This document shows positions 18,418 through 29,620 of a DNA stretch of 64,000 nt, one piece after another. A program made the translations under genes and the position numbers. Origin of the DNA: Polynucleobacter asymbioticus QLW-P1DMWA-1 (lineage in GTDB: Bacteria; Pseudomonadota; Gammaproteobacteria; Burkholderiales; Burkholderiaceae); NCBI RefSeq assembly GCF_000016345.1, contig NC_009379.1, positions 744,001-808,000 of the forward strand, given 5' to 3'. The notes under the pieces are model-generated. The model worked only from the letters and a program-made list of their open reading frames with translations. It did not search any database and was not told the DNA's origin. Positions within the stretch are counted from its first letter, which is position 1, and each line of letters starts with the position of its first letter.

Positions 18418-19122
18418 ATGAGTGATATCCGTATATTCGAAATTTACCGCTACGATCCAGATGTCGATGCTGCGCCGCGCATGCAACGCTATGAGTTAGA
18501 ACTTACTGGCGAGCGTATGTTGTTAGATGCTTTAATTTCTTTGAAGAAACAAGACGAAACGATTTCTTATCGTCGTTCATGCCGTGAAGGCGTTTGTGGT
18601 TCAGATGCAATGAACATCAATGGCAAAAATGGCTTGGCCTGTTTAACCAATATGTTGACTCTGCCAAAAGTTATTACATTGCGCCCATTACCTGGCTTGC
18701 CAGTTGTGCGCGATTTGATCGTCGATATGACTTTGTTCTTCAAGCAATATTTGTCTATCAAGCCTTACTTAGTAAACGACAATCCAGCTCCAGAAAAAGA
18801 GCGTCTCCAAAGCCCTGAAGAGCGTGAAGAGTTGAATGGTTTGTATGAGTGCATTTTGTGCGCATCATGCTCAACATCTTGCCCATCTTTCTGGTGGAAT
18901 CCAGATAAGTTTGTCGGTCCAGCTGGTTTGTTGCAGGCGTATCGCTTTATTGCCGACAGCCGTGACGAAGATACTGCGCGCCGCTTGGATAACTTAGAGG
19001 ATCCATACCGATTGTTCCGTTGCCATACGATTATGAATTGCGTGGACGTATGTCCTAAGCATTTGAATCCAACTAAGGCAATTGGCAAGATCAAGGAGTT
19101 GATGGTTCGTAGGGCGGTATGA
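18418..19122 (+). CDS. sdhB: Succinate dehydrogenase, iron-sulfur subunit
   Basis: Electron-transfer subunit of complex II, 234 residues. The [2Fe-2S] site is [19 protein letters not shown] plus the downstream LAC; the [4Fe-4S] and [3Fe-4S] sites are in [16 protein letters not shown] and [17 protein letters not shown]. The order and spacing are those of the E. coli and mitochondrial proteins. It is 17 bases downstream of sdhA and overlaps sdhE by four bases. Confidence 0.98.
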   Translation: MSDIRIFEIYRYDPDVDAAPRMQRYELELTGERMLLDALISLKKQDETISYRRSCREGVCGSDAMNINGKNGLACLTNMLTLPKVITLRPLPGLPVVRDLIVDMTLFFKQYLSIKPYLVNDNPAPEKERLQSPEEREELNGLYECILCASCSTSCPSFWWNPDKFVGPAGLLQAYRFIADSRDEDTARRLDNLEDPYRLFRCHTIMNCVDVCPKHLNPTKAIGKIKELMVRRAV

Positions 19123-19388
19123 CCCTCGGTAATGCAGAGTTATATCGTTTAAAAAGTGATGCCCGCAGGGGATTGCTGGAGAACGATTTAATTCTGCAAC
19201 GTTTCTTTGAGCGCTACGGCGCACAGCTAAGCGTAGAAGATGGAAATGTATTGAGCCAGTTATTGGCACTAGAGGACAACGATCTGATGGACTTGTTAAT
19301 TGGGCGTAAAGATTCTGTACCAACACTGGAGAAGGAGATGGAAACAGCCTCCTTTAAGGCGGTTTTACAGAAGCTGAGAGAGAAATAA
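19119..19388 (+). CDS. sdhE: Succinate dehydrogenase assembly factor, FAD attachment (SdhE)
   Basis: Small (89 residues) all-helical protein that promotes covalent flavinylation of SdhA. The [14 protein letters not shown] segment carries the RGxxE motif that defines the SdhE/SDH5 family. Its ATG overlaps the sdhB stop (ATGA), so it is coupled to the operon it serves. The C-terminal half is acidic and ends [11 protein letters not shown]. Confidence 0.93.
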   Translation: MTLGNAELYRLKSDARRGLLENDLILQRFFERYGAQLSVEDGNVLSQLLALEDNDLMDLLIGRKDSVPTLEKEMETASFKAVLQKLREK

Positions 19389-19470
19389 ATCAGCATTTTG
19401 GTGCAGTGGCAGTAATAGCATGTGATCGAATAGTGTATTAATCATCAATTTGAATGACTAAGGATTAGAA

Positions 19471-20784
19471 ATGATTGAATCGGACATCAAGGCAAAGCTC
19501 TCGTTTTCGGACGGTACTCCAGATATTGATCTGCCAATTTATAAAGGGACTGTTGGTCCTGATGTAATCGACATTCGTAAGCTCTACGGTCAGACTGGTA
19601 AGTTCACTTATGATTCAGGCTTCCTTTCTACTGCGTCATGCAATAGCAAAATTACCTACATCGATGGTGATAAGGGTGAGTTGCTCTATCGCGGCTACCC
19701 TATCGAAGACTTGGCGCATAACTGTGACTTTTTAGAGGTTTGCTATCTCTTGATTAATGGCGAGCTGCCAAATGCGACAGAGAAAAAAGGTTTCGAAGAA
19801 ATGGTCATGCACCACACTATGGTTCATGAGCAAATGCAATTCTTCTTGCGTGGCTTCCGTCGTGACGCACATCCAATGTCGGTATTGACCGGTTTGGTTG
19901 GCGCAATGGCTGCTTTCTACCACGATGAAATTGATTACAGTCAACCTAAAGCACGTGAAGTCGCGCAAATTCGCTTGATCGCGAAAATGCCAACTCTAGT
20001 TGCCATGGCCTATAAGTACTCTGTAGGACAGCCATTTATCTATCCAGATAATTCTTTGTCATATACAGCAAACTTTATGCGCATGATGTTTGCAACACCT
20101 TGTGAAGAGTACAAAGTAAACCCAGTATTGGTACGTGCTTTGGACCGCATCTTCACATTGCATGCAGACCATGAGCAAAATGCTTCTACTTCAACGGTTC
20201 GTCTGTGTGGCTCTTCTGGCACAAATCCTTTTGCTGCTATCTCTGCTGGTATTGCCTGCCTCTGGGGCCCAGCTCACGGCGGTGCAAATGAAGCCTGCTT
20301 GCAGATGTTGAATGAAATCCAAGCCAATGGTGGCGTTGAAAAGATTGACGAATTTATTGCTCAAGTCAAAGATAAGAACTCTAGTGTTCGCTTGATGGGC
20401 TTTGGCCACCGCGTTTATAAAAACTTTGACCCACGCGCTAAGTTGATGCGTGAAACTTGCTACGAAGTATTGAATGAATTAGGTTTGCAGGATGATCCAT
20501 TGTTCAAGTTGGCAATGACTCTTGAGAAGATTGCTTTGGAAGATGATTATTTCGTTAGCCGTAAGCTTTATCCAAACGTAGACTTCTACTCCGGCATTGT
20601 TCAGCGCGCCTTGGGCATCCCAACTGAAATGTTTACCTGTATCTTTGCCTTGGCAAGAACAGTTGGCTGGATTGCTCAGTGGGAAGAGATGATCACTGAT
20701 CCTGAGTACAAAATTGGACGTCCACGTCAGTTGTATGTTGGTGAAACTGCACGCAAAGTTCCTAACATTACTGTTCGCAAATAA
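19471..20784 (+). CDS. gltA: Citrate synthase (type II, hexameric)
   Basis: Condenses acetyl-CoA and oxaloacetate to citrate. The 437-residue protein has the catalytic histidines in [14 protein letters not shown] and [15 protein letters not shown], the aspartate in the YPNVDFYSG block, and the conserved [11 protein letters not shown]. It is 82 bases downstream of sdhE with the same direction and 17 bases from leuC. No terminator is visible on either side, so it could be read from the sdh promoter as well as its own. Confidence 0.98.
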
Positions 20785-20801
20785 GGGTTTTAAGGTCTCT
20801 C

Positions 20802-22211
20802 ATGTCTCGTACGCTTTATGACAAATTGTGGGATGACCACGTTGTTTACTCTGAAGAGGATGGCACAGCCACGATCTATATCGACCGTCAGCTATTGCAT
20901 GAGGTAACCAGTCCTCAGGCGTTCGAAGGTCTGAATTTGGCTGGTCGTCCTGTTTGGCGCATCTCTGCTAATTTAGCAGTCAGTGACCATAACGTTCCTA
21001 CTACTGATCGTTCCGAAGGAATTGCAGATCCAATCTCAAAGCTTCAAGTAGATACCTTGGATCAAAACTGCGATGCTTTTGGTATCACTCAATACAAGAT
21101 GAACGATACCCGTCAGGGAATTGTTCACGTCATTGGGCCAGAGCAGGGTGCAACCTTACCTGGTATGACAGTGGTATGCGGTGACTCTCATACAAGTACG
21201 CATGGCGCCTTTGGAGCCTTAGCGTTTGGTATTGGAACCTCCGAAGTGGAGCATGTATTAGCCACTCAAACGTTGCTCATGAAAAAGAGCAAGAATATGT
21301 TGGTGCGTGTTGATGGCCGTTTGCAGCCAGGCTCTACTGCTAAAGATATTGTGCTTGCTGTGATTGGGAAGATTGGCACAGCCGGCGGCACTGGTTACAC
21401 CATCGAGTTCGCCGGTGAAGCTATTCGAAACCTTTCTATGGAAGGTCGTATGACGCTTTGCAATATGGCGATTGAAGCTGGCGCCCGCGCTGGTTTAGTT
21501 GCTGTTGACGAAACTACTATCGAATATATTCAAGGTCGCCCATACTCACCTAAGGGGCCTGCGATGCTACAAGCTCTGCAATATTGGAGAACTTTGCACA
21601 CTGATGCAGATGCTAAGTTCGATGCTGTTGTGGAATTGCGTGCAGAAGAAATTGCTCCTCAAGTCACTTGGGGTACTTCACCAGAAATGGTTCTCGCTAT
21701 TAGTGAACGCATTCCTGATCCAGAAAAAGAACGAGATCCAAATAAGCGCTCTGCAATGGAACGTGCTTTAGAGTATATGAACCTTACTCCTAATACGCCA
21801 TTAAGCAGTATTACGATTGATAAGGTTTTTATCGGCTCTTGCACCAATAGTCGCATCGAAGATATCCGCGCGGCTGCTAAGGTTGTAGACCGCCTTGGTA
21901 AGAAGGTAGCGCCTAATGTGAAGTTAGCATTAGTAGTTCCTGGCTCTGGCTTGGTTAAAGCCCAGGCGGAACGTGAAGGTTTAGATCGTATTTTTAAAGC
22001 TGCCGGCTTTGAATGGCGTGAGCCAGGCTGCTCTATGTGTTTGGCAATGAATGCTGATCGTTTAGAGCCAGGTGAGCGGTGTGCTTCAACCTCTAACCGG
22101 AACTTTGAAGGTCGTCAGGGTAATGGCGGCAGAACCCATTTAGTTAGCCCAGCAATGGCTGCGGCAGCTGCAATCGAAGGTCATTTTGTTGACGTTCGTA
22201 AAATTTCATAG
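20802..22211 (+). CDS. leuC: 3-isopropylmalate dehydratase, large subunit
   Basis: Second step of leucine synthesis, isomerising 2- to 3-isopropylmalate with LeuD. The 469-residue aconitase-family protein has the [4Fe-4S] cysteines in [14 protein letters not shown] and [11 protein letters not shown], and [19 protein letters not shown] in the first domain. Length matches the usual 466-470. An in-frame small lipoprotein gene follows before leuD, so LeuC and LeuD are in one operon but not adjacent. Confidence 0.98.
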
Positions 22212-22221
22212 AGGTTATCGC

Positions 22222-22428
22222 GTGCACAAATTTTCACCTGTTTCTTTAATTGCCAAACTTACCATTGTTGGTATTGCTGGTTTAGTCATTGCCGCATGTA
22301 GCAGCACGATGGAAGGTATGGGAAAAGATTTACAAAATATGGGCACCTCAATGGGCGGCTCTAACTCATCCCAAAGCAATCAATCACAAACTAAGGGTAA
22401 AGATGTTGTTGTTACCCCAGTGAAGTAA
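22222..22428 (+). CDS. Small lipoprotein, entericidin-like
   Basis: A 68-residue protein starting with GTG 22222 (GAGG Shine-Dalgarno seven bases before) and carrying a lipobox, GLVIAAC, after a hydrophobic leader. The mature part is about 45 residues, rich in Gly, Ser, Asn and Met ([15 protein letters not shown]). The leader plus short amphipathic tail resembles EcnA/EcnB entericidins, but the similarity is limited to size, lipobox and composition. The reading frame starts just after leuC and ends 35 bases before leuD. Confidence 0.75.
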   Translation: MHKFSPVSLIAKLTIVGIAGLVIAACSSTMEGMGKDLQNMGTSMGGSNSSQSNQSQTKGKDVVVTPVK

Positions 22429-22463
22429 TTCATTCGATTTCATCTAGAGTCAAAGTCAGAATC

Positions 22464-23111
22464 ATGGAAAAATTTACGGTATACAAAGGTTTGGTTGCTC
22501 CGCTTAATCGCGAGAATGTGGATACCGATGCCATTATTCCGAAGCAGTTTTTAAAGTCCATCAAAAAGACTGGCTTTGGTCAGAACTTGTTTGATGAATG
22601 GCGCTATTTAGATCATGGTGAACCTGGCCAAGATTGCAGCACGCGTCCCATTAACCCAGACTTTGTTCTTAACCAGCCACGCTATAAAGGCGCTGGTATT
22701 TTGCTGGCTCGCAAAAACTTTGGTTGCGGCAGCTCTCGTGAGCATGCTCCCTGGGCATTAGATCAATTTGGCTTCAGGGCCGTAATTGCCCCTAGCTTTG
22801 CCGATATCTTCTACAACAACTGTTTCAAAAATGGTGTTCTGCCAATTGTGTTGACTGAGATGCAGGTAGACCATTTATTTAATGAAACTCAGGCATTTAA
22901 CGGTTACCAGCTCACCATCGATTTAGAAGGCCAAAAGGTCATTACGCCTGATGGCACAGCATATAGCTTTGATGTGGCCCCATTCCGTAAGCATTGCCTA
23001 CTCTACGGGCTAGACGATATTGGTTTAACCCTGCAACATGCAGATAAAATCAAGGCTTATGAAGCTGAGCGCATTTTGAAGATGCCTTGGCTTGCGACAC
23101 AATTGCCGTAA
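22464..23111 (+). CDS. leuD: 3-isopropylmalate dehydratase, small subunit
   Basis: Partner of LeuC, 215 residues. It shows [16 protein letters not shown] near the start, the [12 protein letters not shown] block and [15 protein letters not shown], all LeuD-defining. The last block forms part of the substrate-binding site facing LeuC. It is followed 23 bases later by leuB. Length and sequence are ordinary for betaproteobacteria. Confidence 0.97.
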   Translation: MEKFTVYKGLVAPLNRENVDTDAIIPKQFLKSIKKTGFGQNLFDEWRYLDHGEPGQDCSTRPINPDFVLNQPRYKGAGILLARKNFGCGSSREHAPWALDQFGFRAVIAPSFADIFYNNCFKNGVLPIVLTEMQVDHLFNETQAFNGYQLTIDLEGQKVITPDGTAYSFDVAPFRKHCLLYGLDDIGLTLQHADKIKAYEAERILKMPWLATQLP

Positions 23112-23134
23112 TTTTATTGAGTTAAAGGCCTTTC

Positions 23135-24205
23135 ATGAAAATTGCAGTTCTCCCGGGCGATGGTATCGGCCCGGAAATCGTTGCTCAAGCCGTTCGAGTG
23201 CTCCATGCGCTTGGTCCAAAGTTTGATTTAGAGGAAGCGCCAGTAGGCGGGGCTGCTTATGATGTTGCTGGCCACCCTTTGCCACCAGCCACTCTTGAAC
23301 TTGCTAAAAAAGCAGATGCTATTTTGTTCGGCGCTGTCGGTGACTGGAAATACGACACACTCGCACGCGAACTTCGCCCTGAACAAGCAATCTTAGGATT
23401 ACGTAAACACTTAGAGTTGTTTGCCAACTTCCGTCCGGCCATTTGCTATCCAGAGCTCACTGCTGCATCTAGTCTTAAGCCAGAAATTATTGGCGGCTTA
23501 GATATTTTGATTGTGCGTGAACTGAATGGCGATATCTATTTTGGTCAACCACGTGGAATTCGTACATCAGAATTGCCTTTGTTTAAAGGCGCGCGTGAAG
23601 GTTATGACACCATGCATTACAGCGAGCCAGAAGTAGAGCGCATTGGTCGCGTTGCATTTGAAGCTGCGCGCAAACGCGGTAAGAAAGTTTGTAGCGTAGA
23701 TAAAGCGAATGTATTGGAAACTTCACAGCTCTGGCGTGAAGTCATGATTCGTATTTCTAAAGAGTATCCTGACGTTGAGTTGTCTCACATGTATGTCGAT
23801 AACGCAGCCATGCAGTTAGTAAAGGCGCCTAAAGCATTCGATGTTGTGGTGACGGGAAATTTATTTGGCGATATCTTGTCAGATGAGGCGGCAATGTTGA
23901 CTGGCTCCATTGGTATGCTGCCATCAGCTTCTTTGGATAAGAACAATAAGGGCTTGTATGAGCCTAGCCATGGTTCTGCACCCGATATCGCTGGCAAAGG
24001 AATTGCAAACCCATTGGCAACTATATTGTCCGCTGCAATGATGTTGCGTTATTCCTTAGGAATGCCTGCAGAAGCAGATCGCATTGAAAAAGCGGTTCAA
24101 AAAGTGCTGGCTCAAGGTTTACGTACTGCTGATATTTATACCGAAGGAACTCAGAAGGTAACGACAGTGCAAATGGGCGATGCTGTAGTTGCCGCTCTGG
24201 CTTAA
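23135..24205 (+). CDS. leuB: 3-isopropylmalate dehydrogenase
   Basis: Oxidative decarboxylation of 3-isopropylmalate in leucine synthesis, NAD-dependent. The 356-residue protein starts [18 protein letters not shown] and has the family block [26 protein letters not shown] and [18 protein letters not shown]. These carry the catalytic Lys/Tyr neighbourhood, the metal-binding aspartates and the NAD-specific segment. It completes leuCDB and is 48 bases before asd. Confidence 0.98.
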   Translation: MKIAVLPGDGIGPEIVAQAVRVLHALGPKFDLEEAPVGGAAYDVAGHPLPPATLELAKKADAILFGAVGDWKYDTLARELRPEQAILGLRKHLELFANFRPAICYPELTAASSLKPEIIGGLDILIVRELNGDIYFGQPRGIRTSELPLFKGAREGYDTMHYSEPEVERIGRVAFEAARKRGKKVCSVDKANVLETSQLWREVMIRISKEYPDVELSHMYVDNAAMQLVKAPKAFDVVVTGNLFGDILSDEAAMLTGSIGMLPSASLDKNNKGLYEPSHGSAPDIAGKGIANPLATILSAAMMLRYSLGMPAEADRIEKAVQKVLAQGLRTADIYTEGTQKVTTVQMGDAVVAALA

Positions 24206-24253
24206 TACGGTAGCAACGGATAAACATCAATATATTTACTAGATAGTTAGATC

Positions 24254-25411
24254 ATGGCAAATACAAAAACACCTTTGGTAGGTTTAGTTGGCTGGCGTGG
24301 AATGGTTGGAAGCGTTCTCATGGAGCGCATGCTGGCTGAAAAAGATTTTGATTTCATCGAGCCGGTATTTTTTAGTACTAGCCAGGCAGGTGGCGAAGTG
24401 CCATTGCTTAATGGTCAAAAAGTCACCAAGAGCGAAAGCACCTTGCAAGATGCAAATGACATCAAAGCATTGTCACGATGCGACATTATTTTGACTTGCC
24501 AAGGCGGTGACTACACCAACGATATCTTCCCTAAACTACGTGCAGCAGGGTGGAATGGTCATTGGATCGATGCAGCGAGTGCATTGCGTATGAAAGATGA
24601 CGCTGTTTTGGTCTTAGACCCGGTCAATCGTCCCGTCATTGATAAAGCATTGGCTGCTGGCGGTAAAAATTGGATTGGTAGTAACTGCACCGTGAGCTTG
24701 ATGATGATGGCTATGGGTGGTTTGGTTAAGGCCGATATGGTTGAATGGATTAGCGCTATGACTTACCAGGCTGCCTCTGGGGCTGGCGCTCAAAATATGC
24801 GTGAGCTCTTATTGCAAATGGGTGCCTTACGCGATAGCGTTGCAACAGAGTTGGCTGATCCTTCATCATGGATTTTGGATATCGATCGGAAGATTACTGA
24901 GACATTGCGCTCCGCTGATTTTCCAAAGAAAAATTTCCGTAATACTGCCTTGGCTGGTAGCTTGATTCCATGGATTGATGTTCCAGTAGAGAATGGCCAG
25001 ACTAAAGAAGAGTGGAAGGGTGGCGCTGAGTTCAATAAGATCTTGGGCCGTCCTGCATTCCGCACACCTGGTAGCATTCCAATTGATGGCTTATGTGTCC
25101 GGGTTGGCGCAATGCGTTGTCACTCACAAGGTTTAACTGTGAAGTTGAAAAAAGATATTCCCCTTAAGGAAATCGAAGCTATTTTAGCCAATGACAATCA
25201 ATGGGTAAAAGTAGTTCCCAATGATCGCGAAACTACTGAGCGTGATTTATCGCCAGCAGCAGTGAGCGGGACGTTGACTGTGCCCATCGGCCGTCTTCAT
25301 AAGATGGCGATGGGTCCAGAATACTTGGGCGCCTTTACCGTAGGTGATCAATTGTTGTGGGGTGCAGCCGAACCATTGCGTCGCATGCTCAGAATTTTGC
25401 TTGAGAAGTAA
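24254..25411 (+). CDS. asd: Aspartate-semialdehyde dehydrogenase
   Basis: Makes aspartate semialdehyde for lysine, threonine, methionine and diaminopimelate. The 385-residue protein begins with an NADP loop ([15 protein letters not shown]), has the catalytic cysteine in [14 protein letters not shown], and the substrate-binding [11 protein letters not shown] with the active histidine. This is the longer gram-negative type of the enzyme. It is followed after 17 bases by the FimV-like gene, an order also seen in Pseudomonas and Burkholderiales. Confidence 0.97.
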   Translation: MANTKTPLVGLVGWRGMVGSVLMERMLAEKDFDFIEPVFFSTSQAGGEVPLLNGQKVTKSESTLQDANDIKALSRCDIILTCQGGDYTNDIFPKLRAAGWNGHWIDAASALRMKDDAVLVLDPVNRPVIDKALAAGGKNWIGSNCTVSLMMMAMGGLVKADMVEWISAMTYQAASGAGAQNMRELLLQMGALRDSVATELADPSSWILDIDRKITETLRSADFPKKNFRNTALAGSLIPWIDVPVENGQTKEEWKGGAEFNKILGRPAFRTPGSIPIDGLCVRVGAMRCHSQGLTVKLKKDIPLKEIEAILANDNQWVKVVPNDRETTERDLSPAAVSGTLTVPIGRLHKMAMGPEYLGAFTVGDQLLWGAAEPLRRMLRILLEK

Positions 25412-25428
25412 TTGGAAGCAAGCGGACA

Positions 25429-26805
25429 ATGACTCAATTTAGCTTTACGCGCTTTGTTAAAGTACTTTGCTGTGTATGGCTAAGCTGGGCATGTTCGGTA
25501 TGGGCTGTTTCTTTGGGTTCGCCTCTGTTGCAATCTCGTCCAGGCGAACCACTTCGTGTTGAAATCCCCATTCGTCTTGCTGTTGATGAGCAGGTGGATC
25601 TAGCTTCCCTAAAGGTAGCCTTAGCCAGTAAACCGACTTATGAGCGTCTGGGAATCTCACAAAAAATTCTAGACCTCAATCCTCAGGCGATGGTCTACCG
25701 TAATCGTCAAGAACAATTGATGGTATTGGTCGAGACTGTTAATGCCGTGCCAATGACGGATGATCCTTTTTTGGATTTGCTGATTACTCTCAATTGGGCG
25801 AGCGGTAGCATTACTAAAACCTATACCTTGTTAATTGGCGACACTCAAAAGGTTACTGTAAAACCTGGTCAAACCTTATCTGAGATAGCTGCATTAATGA
25901 CGCCGCAGTTAGATGGTGCCAGCCTAGATCAAACGATTATGGCGCTCTACAAAGCCAATCCAGATGCCTTTGCCAGCGGCAGCATCAATCGTTTAGCAGC
26001 TGGTGCTGAGTTAAATAAACCCAGCCAAGCTCTCTTGCGCTCTATTAGCCCAGCCGAAGCCAGTCAGTTTGTTGCTGATGCGAATGAACAATGGCGTGCA
26101 GACCATGATGCAATAGATGGATCAAATAGATCGCAGAAGTCTGCCGACAAAGATGAGAATGCAAGCCCCAAGGATCGTTTAAAGATTGGCTCCAGCACCG
26201 ATGGTAATGCCCAGGAGCGTCGTTATACAGAAGATCTTGTAGCTCAAGAGAAGGAGCTTGAGCAAGCGAAGGCGCGCGTTGCTGAGCTAGAGAAAAATAT
26301 TACTGATCTGCAGCGTTTGCTCGATAAGTCAAAAGAGAAAAAAGCACTTGATAGTAATTTTGGTTTAGGTGGCTTTGGCCCCGCTATTTTGGCGATTGGT
26401 TTAATTGCGTTGACTGGCCTTTTATTGTGGGCTTTGGCGCGTAATGCGCGTCGTACTGAAGCACCTAGTTTTGAGGCTAAGGTAGAACATGCTCCTCAGA
26501 AAGCCGCGCACAATGCGCCATTTGAAATACCGGATCGCACTAAGGCCTTGTTTGCAGGCATCGATCTCGATTTATCTAAGCCCGTAAAAGAATCCTCAGT
26601 CAATGCTCAAGTTCCCGCTTCAAATCCATTGGCAGATACCTTACGCGTCAAATTAAACCTTGCACGTGCCTACATCACGATTGAAGATTTTTCTGCTGCT
26701 AAAAAATCTTTAGAGGAGATATTGCGAGTTAGCAATACGGTTGATCCTGCTATAACGATTGAAGCGCAAGGATTATTGGCGGAGCTGTCGCATCGCCAGG
26801 CCTAA
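25429..26805 (+). CDS. fimV: FimV-like membrane protein with LysM-type N-domain
   Basis: A 458-residue protein with a signal-type N-terminus (CVWLSWACSVWA, about 28 residues), a FimV N-terminal region (GSPLLQSRPGEPLRVEIPI), a LysM-like segment (VTVKPGQTLSEIAALM) near residue 145, and a coiled coil at about 265-300. A membrane helix follows near 310-330 (ILAIGLIALTGLLLWALA), then a C-terminal FimV domain with helices (LNLARAYITIEDFSAAKKSL). In Pseudomonas FimV is a hub at the cell pole needed for type IV pili and chemotaxis. The position between asd and truA is the typical one. The protein is shorter than Pseudomonas FimV. Confidence 0.85.
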   Translation: MTQFSFTRFVKVLCCVWLSWACSVWAVSLGSPLLQSRPGEPLRVEIPIRLAVDEQVDLASLKVALASKPTYERLGISQKILDLNPQAMVYRNRQEQLMVLVETVNAVPMTDDPFLDLLITLNWASGSITKTYTLLIGDTQKVTVKPGQTLSEIAALMTPQLDGASLDQTIMALYKANPDAFASGSINRLAAGAELNKPSQALLRSISPAEASQFVADANEQWRADHDAIDGSNRSQKSADKDENASPKDRLKIGSSTDGNAQERRYTEDLVAQEKELEQAKARVAELEKNITDLQRLLDKSKEKKALDSNFGLGGFGPAILAIGLIALTGLLLWALARNARRTEAPSFEAKVEHAPQKAAHNAPFEIPDRTKALFAGIDLDLSKPVKESSVNAQVPASNPLADTLRVKLNLARAYITIEDFSAAKKSLEEILRVSNTVDPAITIEAQGLLAELSHRQA

Positions 26806-26814
26806 GGTAAAACA

Positions 26815-27642
26815 ATGCGAATAGCACTTGGTCTCCAATACGATGGTAGTCCTTATGCTGGTTGGCAAACCCAACTTCATCAGCCTACCATTCAAGATGA
26901 GCTAGAAAAGGCGCTGACTGCTTTTATTGGCGAAGAAGCGAAGGCATTTCCAGTGCATACGATTACTGCCGGAAGAACCGATACTGGGGTTCATGCCCTA
27001 GGGCAAGTAGTGCATTTCGATACCAATGTAGGGCGTGAAGATTTTTCTTGGGTAAGAGGTGTAAATACCTTTTTGCCTAAATCCATTGTGGTGAATTGGG
27101 CAAAAGAGGTGCCAGAAGAATTTAGCGCGCGCTTTTCTGCATATGAACGAACTTATATTTATGCGTTGCATGCTGGACCATGCCGTTCACCGATAGTCAA
27201 TGCTCGCGCAGGCTATCTCATGCTACCCCCGGATCAATTCCTTGATGTTGAGGCCATGAAAAAATCGGCTGAGTGTTTAATCGGAGAGCATGATTTCAGC
27301 TCATTTCGTTCTTCGGAGTGCCAGAGTAAAACGCCTGTAAAAACCATTTACGCTATTGACATTATTTCTCAGGAACCATGGGTGTATTTCCGTATTCGGG
27401 GTAATGCCTTTTTGCACCATATGATCCGTAATATTGTTGGTTGTTTTTTGCAAATTGGTCAGGGCAGACAACAGTCTGGGTGGATGGCTGAGGTATTGAC
27501 TGCTAAGAATCGGCAAATCGCTGCACCTACCTTTATGGCGGATGGTCTATATTTAGCCAAAATTAAATATCCAGAAGAATTTGCAATCCCGCAGCCTTGG
27601 CTGGAAAACGCGTGGCTTCCAACCAATGTCATCGGGAAATAA
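26815..27642 (+). CDS. truA: tRNA pseudouridine(38-40) synthase
   Basis: Modifies uridines 38-40 in the anticodon arm of tRNAs. The 275-residue protein has [15 protein letters not shown] at the start and the catalytic aspartate in [18 protein letters not shown], plus [15 protein letters not shown] near the C-terminus. All are TruA signatures. It is located nine bases after the fimV-like gene and 26 bases before trpF. Confidence 0.97.
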   Translation: MRIALGLQYDGSPYAGWQTQLHQPTIQDELEKALTAFIGEEAKAFPVHTITAGRTDTGVHALGQVVHFDTNVGREDFSWVRGVNTFLPKSIVVNWAKEVPEEFSARFSAYERTYIYALHAGPCRSPIVNARAGYLMLPPDQFLDVEAMKKSAECLIGEHDFSSFRSSECQSKTPVKTIYAIDIISQEPWVYFRIRGNAFLHHMIRNIVGCFLQIGQGRQQSGWMAEVLTAKNRQIAAPTFMADGLYLAKIKYPEEFAIPQPWLENAWLPTNVIGK

Positions 27643-27668
27643 ACGGCTCTAGGCCTTATCATTGATTT

Positions 27669-28343
27669 ATGGGCTTACTGACATATTCTCCCGGCCGAAC
27701 TAGGGTAAAAATCTGTGGCTTAAGGACGGCTGCTGATATCGATTCTGCTGTTTCAGCAGGGGTAGATGCTGTTGGCTTTGTCTTTTATCCTCCAAGCGTC
27801 CGCGTTGTAAGCCCGAATATTGCTGCCCAACTCATTTCTCGGTTACCAACAGGGGTAGATGCTGTCGGGCTCGTAGTAAATGCCACGGATGAGCAATTTG
27901 CTGCTATTCGGGCTGCTGCCTCGATTACTTTATGGCAGTTTCATGGGGATGAGACCCCAGAGCGCTGTGCTGAGCTAGCTGCAGGCGAGCCTTGGATGAA
28001 GGCCGCACGAGTAGGGGGGCAGTTCGCATTTGACGATTTTTCCCTACAATATGGGGATGCAAACGCCTTTTTGCTCGATGCCCTGGTTGAGGGTTACGGT
28101 GGAGGGGGCGTTCCTTTTGATTGGCAAGGAATTCCACAGACATGGGTAAGCGAAAACGCGCCTCGGGTCGTTTTGAGTGGTGGATTGAACACGCACAACG
28201 TGGGCGAGGCTATTGCTCGCCTACATCCTTGCGCAGTTGACGTCTCTAGTGGCGTAGAAAGCAGCAAGGGTGTTAAAGATTCTGTGCTCATGGCTGACTT
28301 TATAAAAGCAGTGCGCGCGGCAGATGCGAAAGCATCATCCTAA
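27669..28343 (+). CDS. trpF: Phosphoribosylanthranilate isomerase
   Basis: Third step of tryptophan synthesis, converting phosphoribosylanthranilate to CdRP. The 224-residue barrel protein contains VKICGLRTAADIDSAVSAG (catalytic Cys), VGFVFYPPSVR and VLSGGLNTHNV (phosphate site) with DVSSGVESSKGVKD at the end. It leads a trpF-trpB-trpA group; the earlier trp genes are not in the window. Confidence 0.97.
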   Translation: MGLLTYSPGRTRVKICGLRTAADIDSAVSAGVDAVGFVFYPPSVRVVSPNIAAQLISRLPTGVDAVGLVVNATDEQFAAIRAAASITLWQFHGDETPERCAELAAGEPWMKAARVGGQFAFDDFSLQYGDANAFLLDALVEGYGGGGVPFDWQGIPQTWVSENAPRVVLSGGLNTHNVGEAIARLHPCAVDVSSGVESSKGVKDSVLMADFIKAVRAADAKASS

Positions 28344-28376
28344 TAATTTGCTGTAGATAAATCAAAAGAGGTAGCT

Positions 28377-29570
28377 ATGTACGACAAGCCAGATGCAAGA
28401 GGACATTTTGGTCCTTACGGCGGCGTGTTTGTTTCTGAGACATTGATGTATGCATTAGAGGAACTCAAAGAAGCCTATGCAAAATATCAACACGATCCAG
28501 AATTTATTGAAGAGTTTCATTACGAGTTAAAGCACTTTGTTGGTAGACCTTCTCCGGTGTATCACGCAAAACGTTGGAGCGAAATGCTTGGCGGGGCGCA
28601 AATCTATTTAAAGCGTGAAGACTTAAACCACACTGGTGCCCATAAGATTAATAACGTAATTGGTCAAGCGATGTTGGCCAAGCGTATGGGTAAGCCCCGC
28701 ATCATTGCGGAGACTGGGGCAGGGCAACATGGTGTTGCAACGGCAACTATCTGTGCACGATTTGGTCTTGACTGTACTGTCTATCAAGGCTCTGTGGACG
28801 TCGCACGTCAAGCTCAAAACGTATATCGCATGAAATTACTCGGTGCCAAAGTGGTGCCAGTAGAGTCTGGTACTAAAACATTAAAAGATGCGCTCAATGA
28901 GGCAATGCGTGATTGGGTTACTAACGTCGATAACACTTTCTACATCATCGGTACTGTTGCCGGTCCACATCCCTATCCAATGATGGTGCGCGATTTCCAA
29001 AGCGTGATTGGAGAAGAGTGCAAAGTGCAGATGCCAGAAATGACTGGGCGTCAACCAGACTTTGTATTGGCCTGTGTTGGCGGTGGTTCAAATGCCATGG
29101 GTATTTTTTACCCATACATCGATTTCCCGGAAGTGAAATTAGTAGGCGTAGAAGCTGCAGGTCATGGCTTGGGTAGTGGTTTGCATTCAGCGGCTCTGTG
29201 TGTCGGTAAGCCTGGTGTCTTGCATGGCAATCGGACTTACTTACTCCAAGATGAGAACGGTCAGATTTCTGAAACGCATTCTGTTTCTGCTGGTATGGAT
29301 TACCCCGGTGTTGGTCCTGAGCATGCATGGTTAAAAGACTCTGGTCGTGCTGACTATGTAGCCATTACCGACGAGGAAGCTCTAAAAGCCTTCCATGATT
29401 GCTGTCAGATTGAAGGCATCATTCCTGCGCTGGAGTCAGCCCATGCTATTGCCTATGCCTGCAAGTTGGCCAAGACTTTGCCTAAAGATAAAACCATTTT
29501 GGTGAACCTTTCTGGTCGTGGCGATAAGGATATGCATACCGTTGCTCAGGCAACTGGTTCTGAAGGCTAG
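28377..29570 (+). CDS. trpB: Tryptophan synthase, beta chain
   Basis: Condenses indole with serine, PLP-dependent. The 397-residue protein has the PLP lysine in [34 protein letters not shown] (phosphate loop) and the C-terminal [12 protein letters not shown]. These define TrpB of the bacterial TrpB1 class. The downstream gap to trpA is 50 bases and strongly A-rich (purine-rich leader), which provides the ribosome-binding region for trpA. Confidence 0.98.
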   Translation: MYDKPDARGHFGPYGGVFVSETLMYALEELKEAYAKYQHDPEFIEEFHYELKHFVGRPSPVYHAKRWSEMLGGAQIYLKREDLNHTGAHKINNVIGQAMLAKRMGKPRIIAETGAGQHGVATATICARFGLDCTVYQGSVDVARQAQNVYRMKLLGAKVVPVESGTKTLKDALNEAMRDWVTNVDNTFYIIGTVAGPHPYPMMVRDFQSVIGEECKVQMPEMTGRQPDFVLACVGGGSNAMGIFYPYIDFPEVKLVGVEAAGHGLGSGLHSAALCVGKPGVLHGNRTYLLQDENGQISETHSVSAGMDYPGVGPEHAWLKDSGRADYVAITDEEALKAFHDCCQIEGIIPALESAHAIAYACKLAKTLPKDKTILVNLSGRGDKDMHTVAQATGSEG

Positions 29571-29620
29571 GTAAAAGAGAAGAATAAAAAGAAAAATAAG
29601 AATAGAAAAACGAAACTGCT

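Noticed and set aside
29571..29620. A-rich purine tract between trpB and trpA as a regulatory element
   Set aside because: Likely a simple A/G-rich ribosome-binding leader; no repeat or stem was found.
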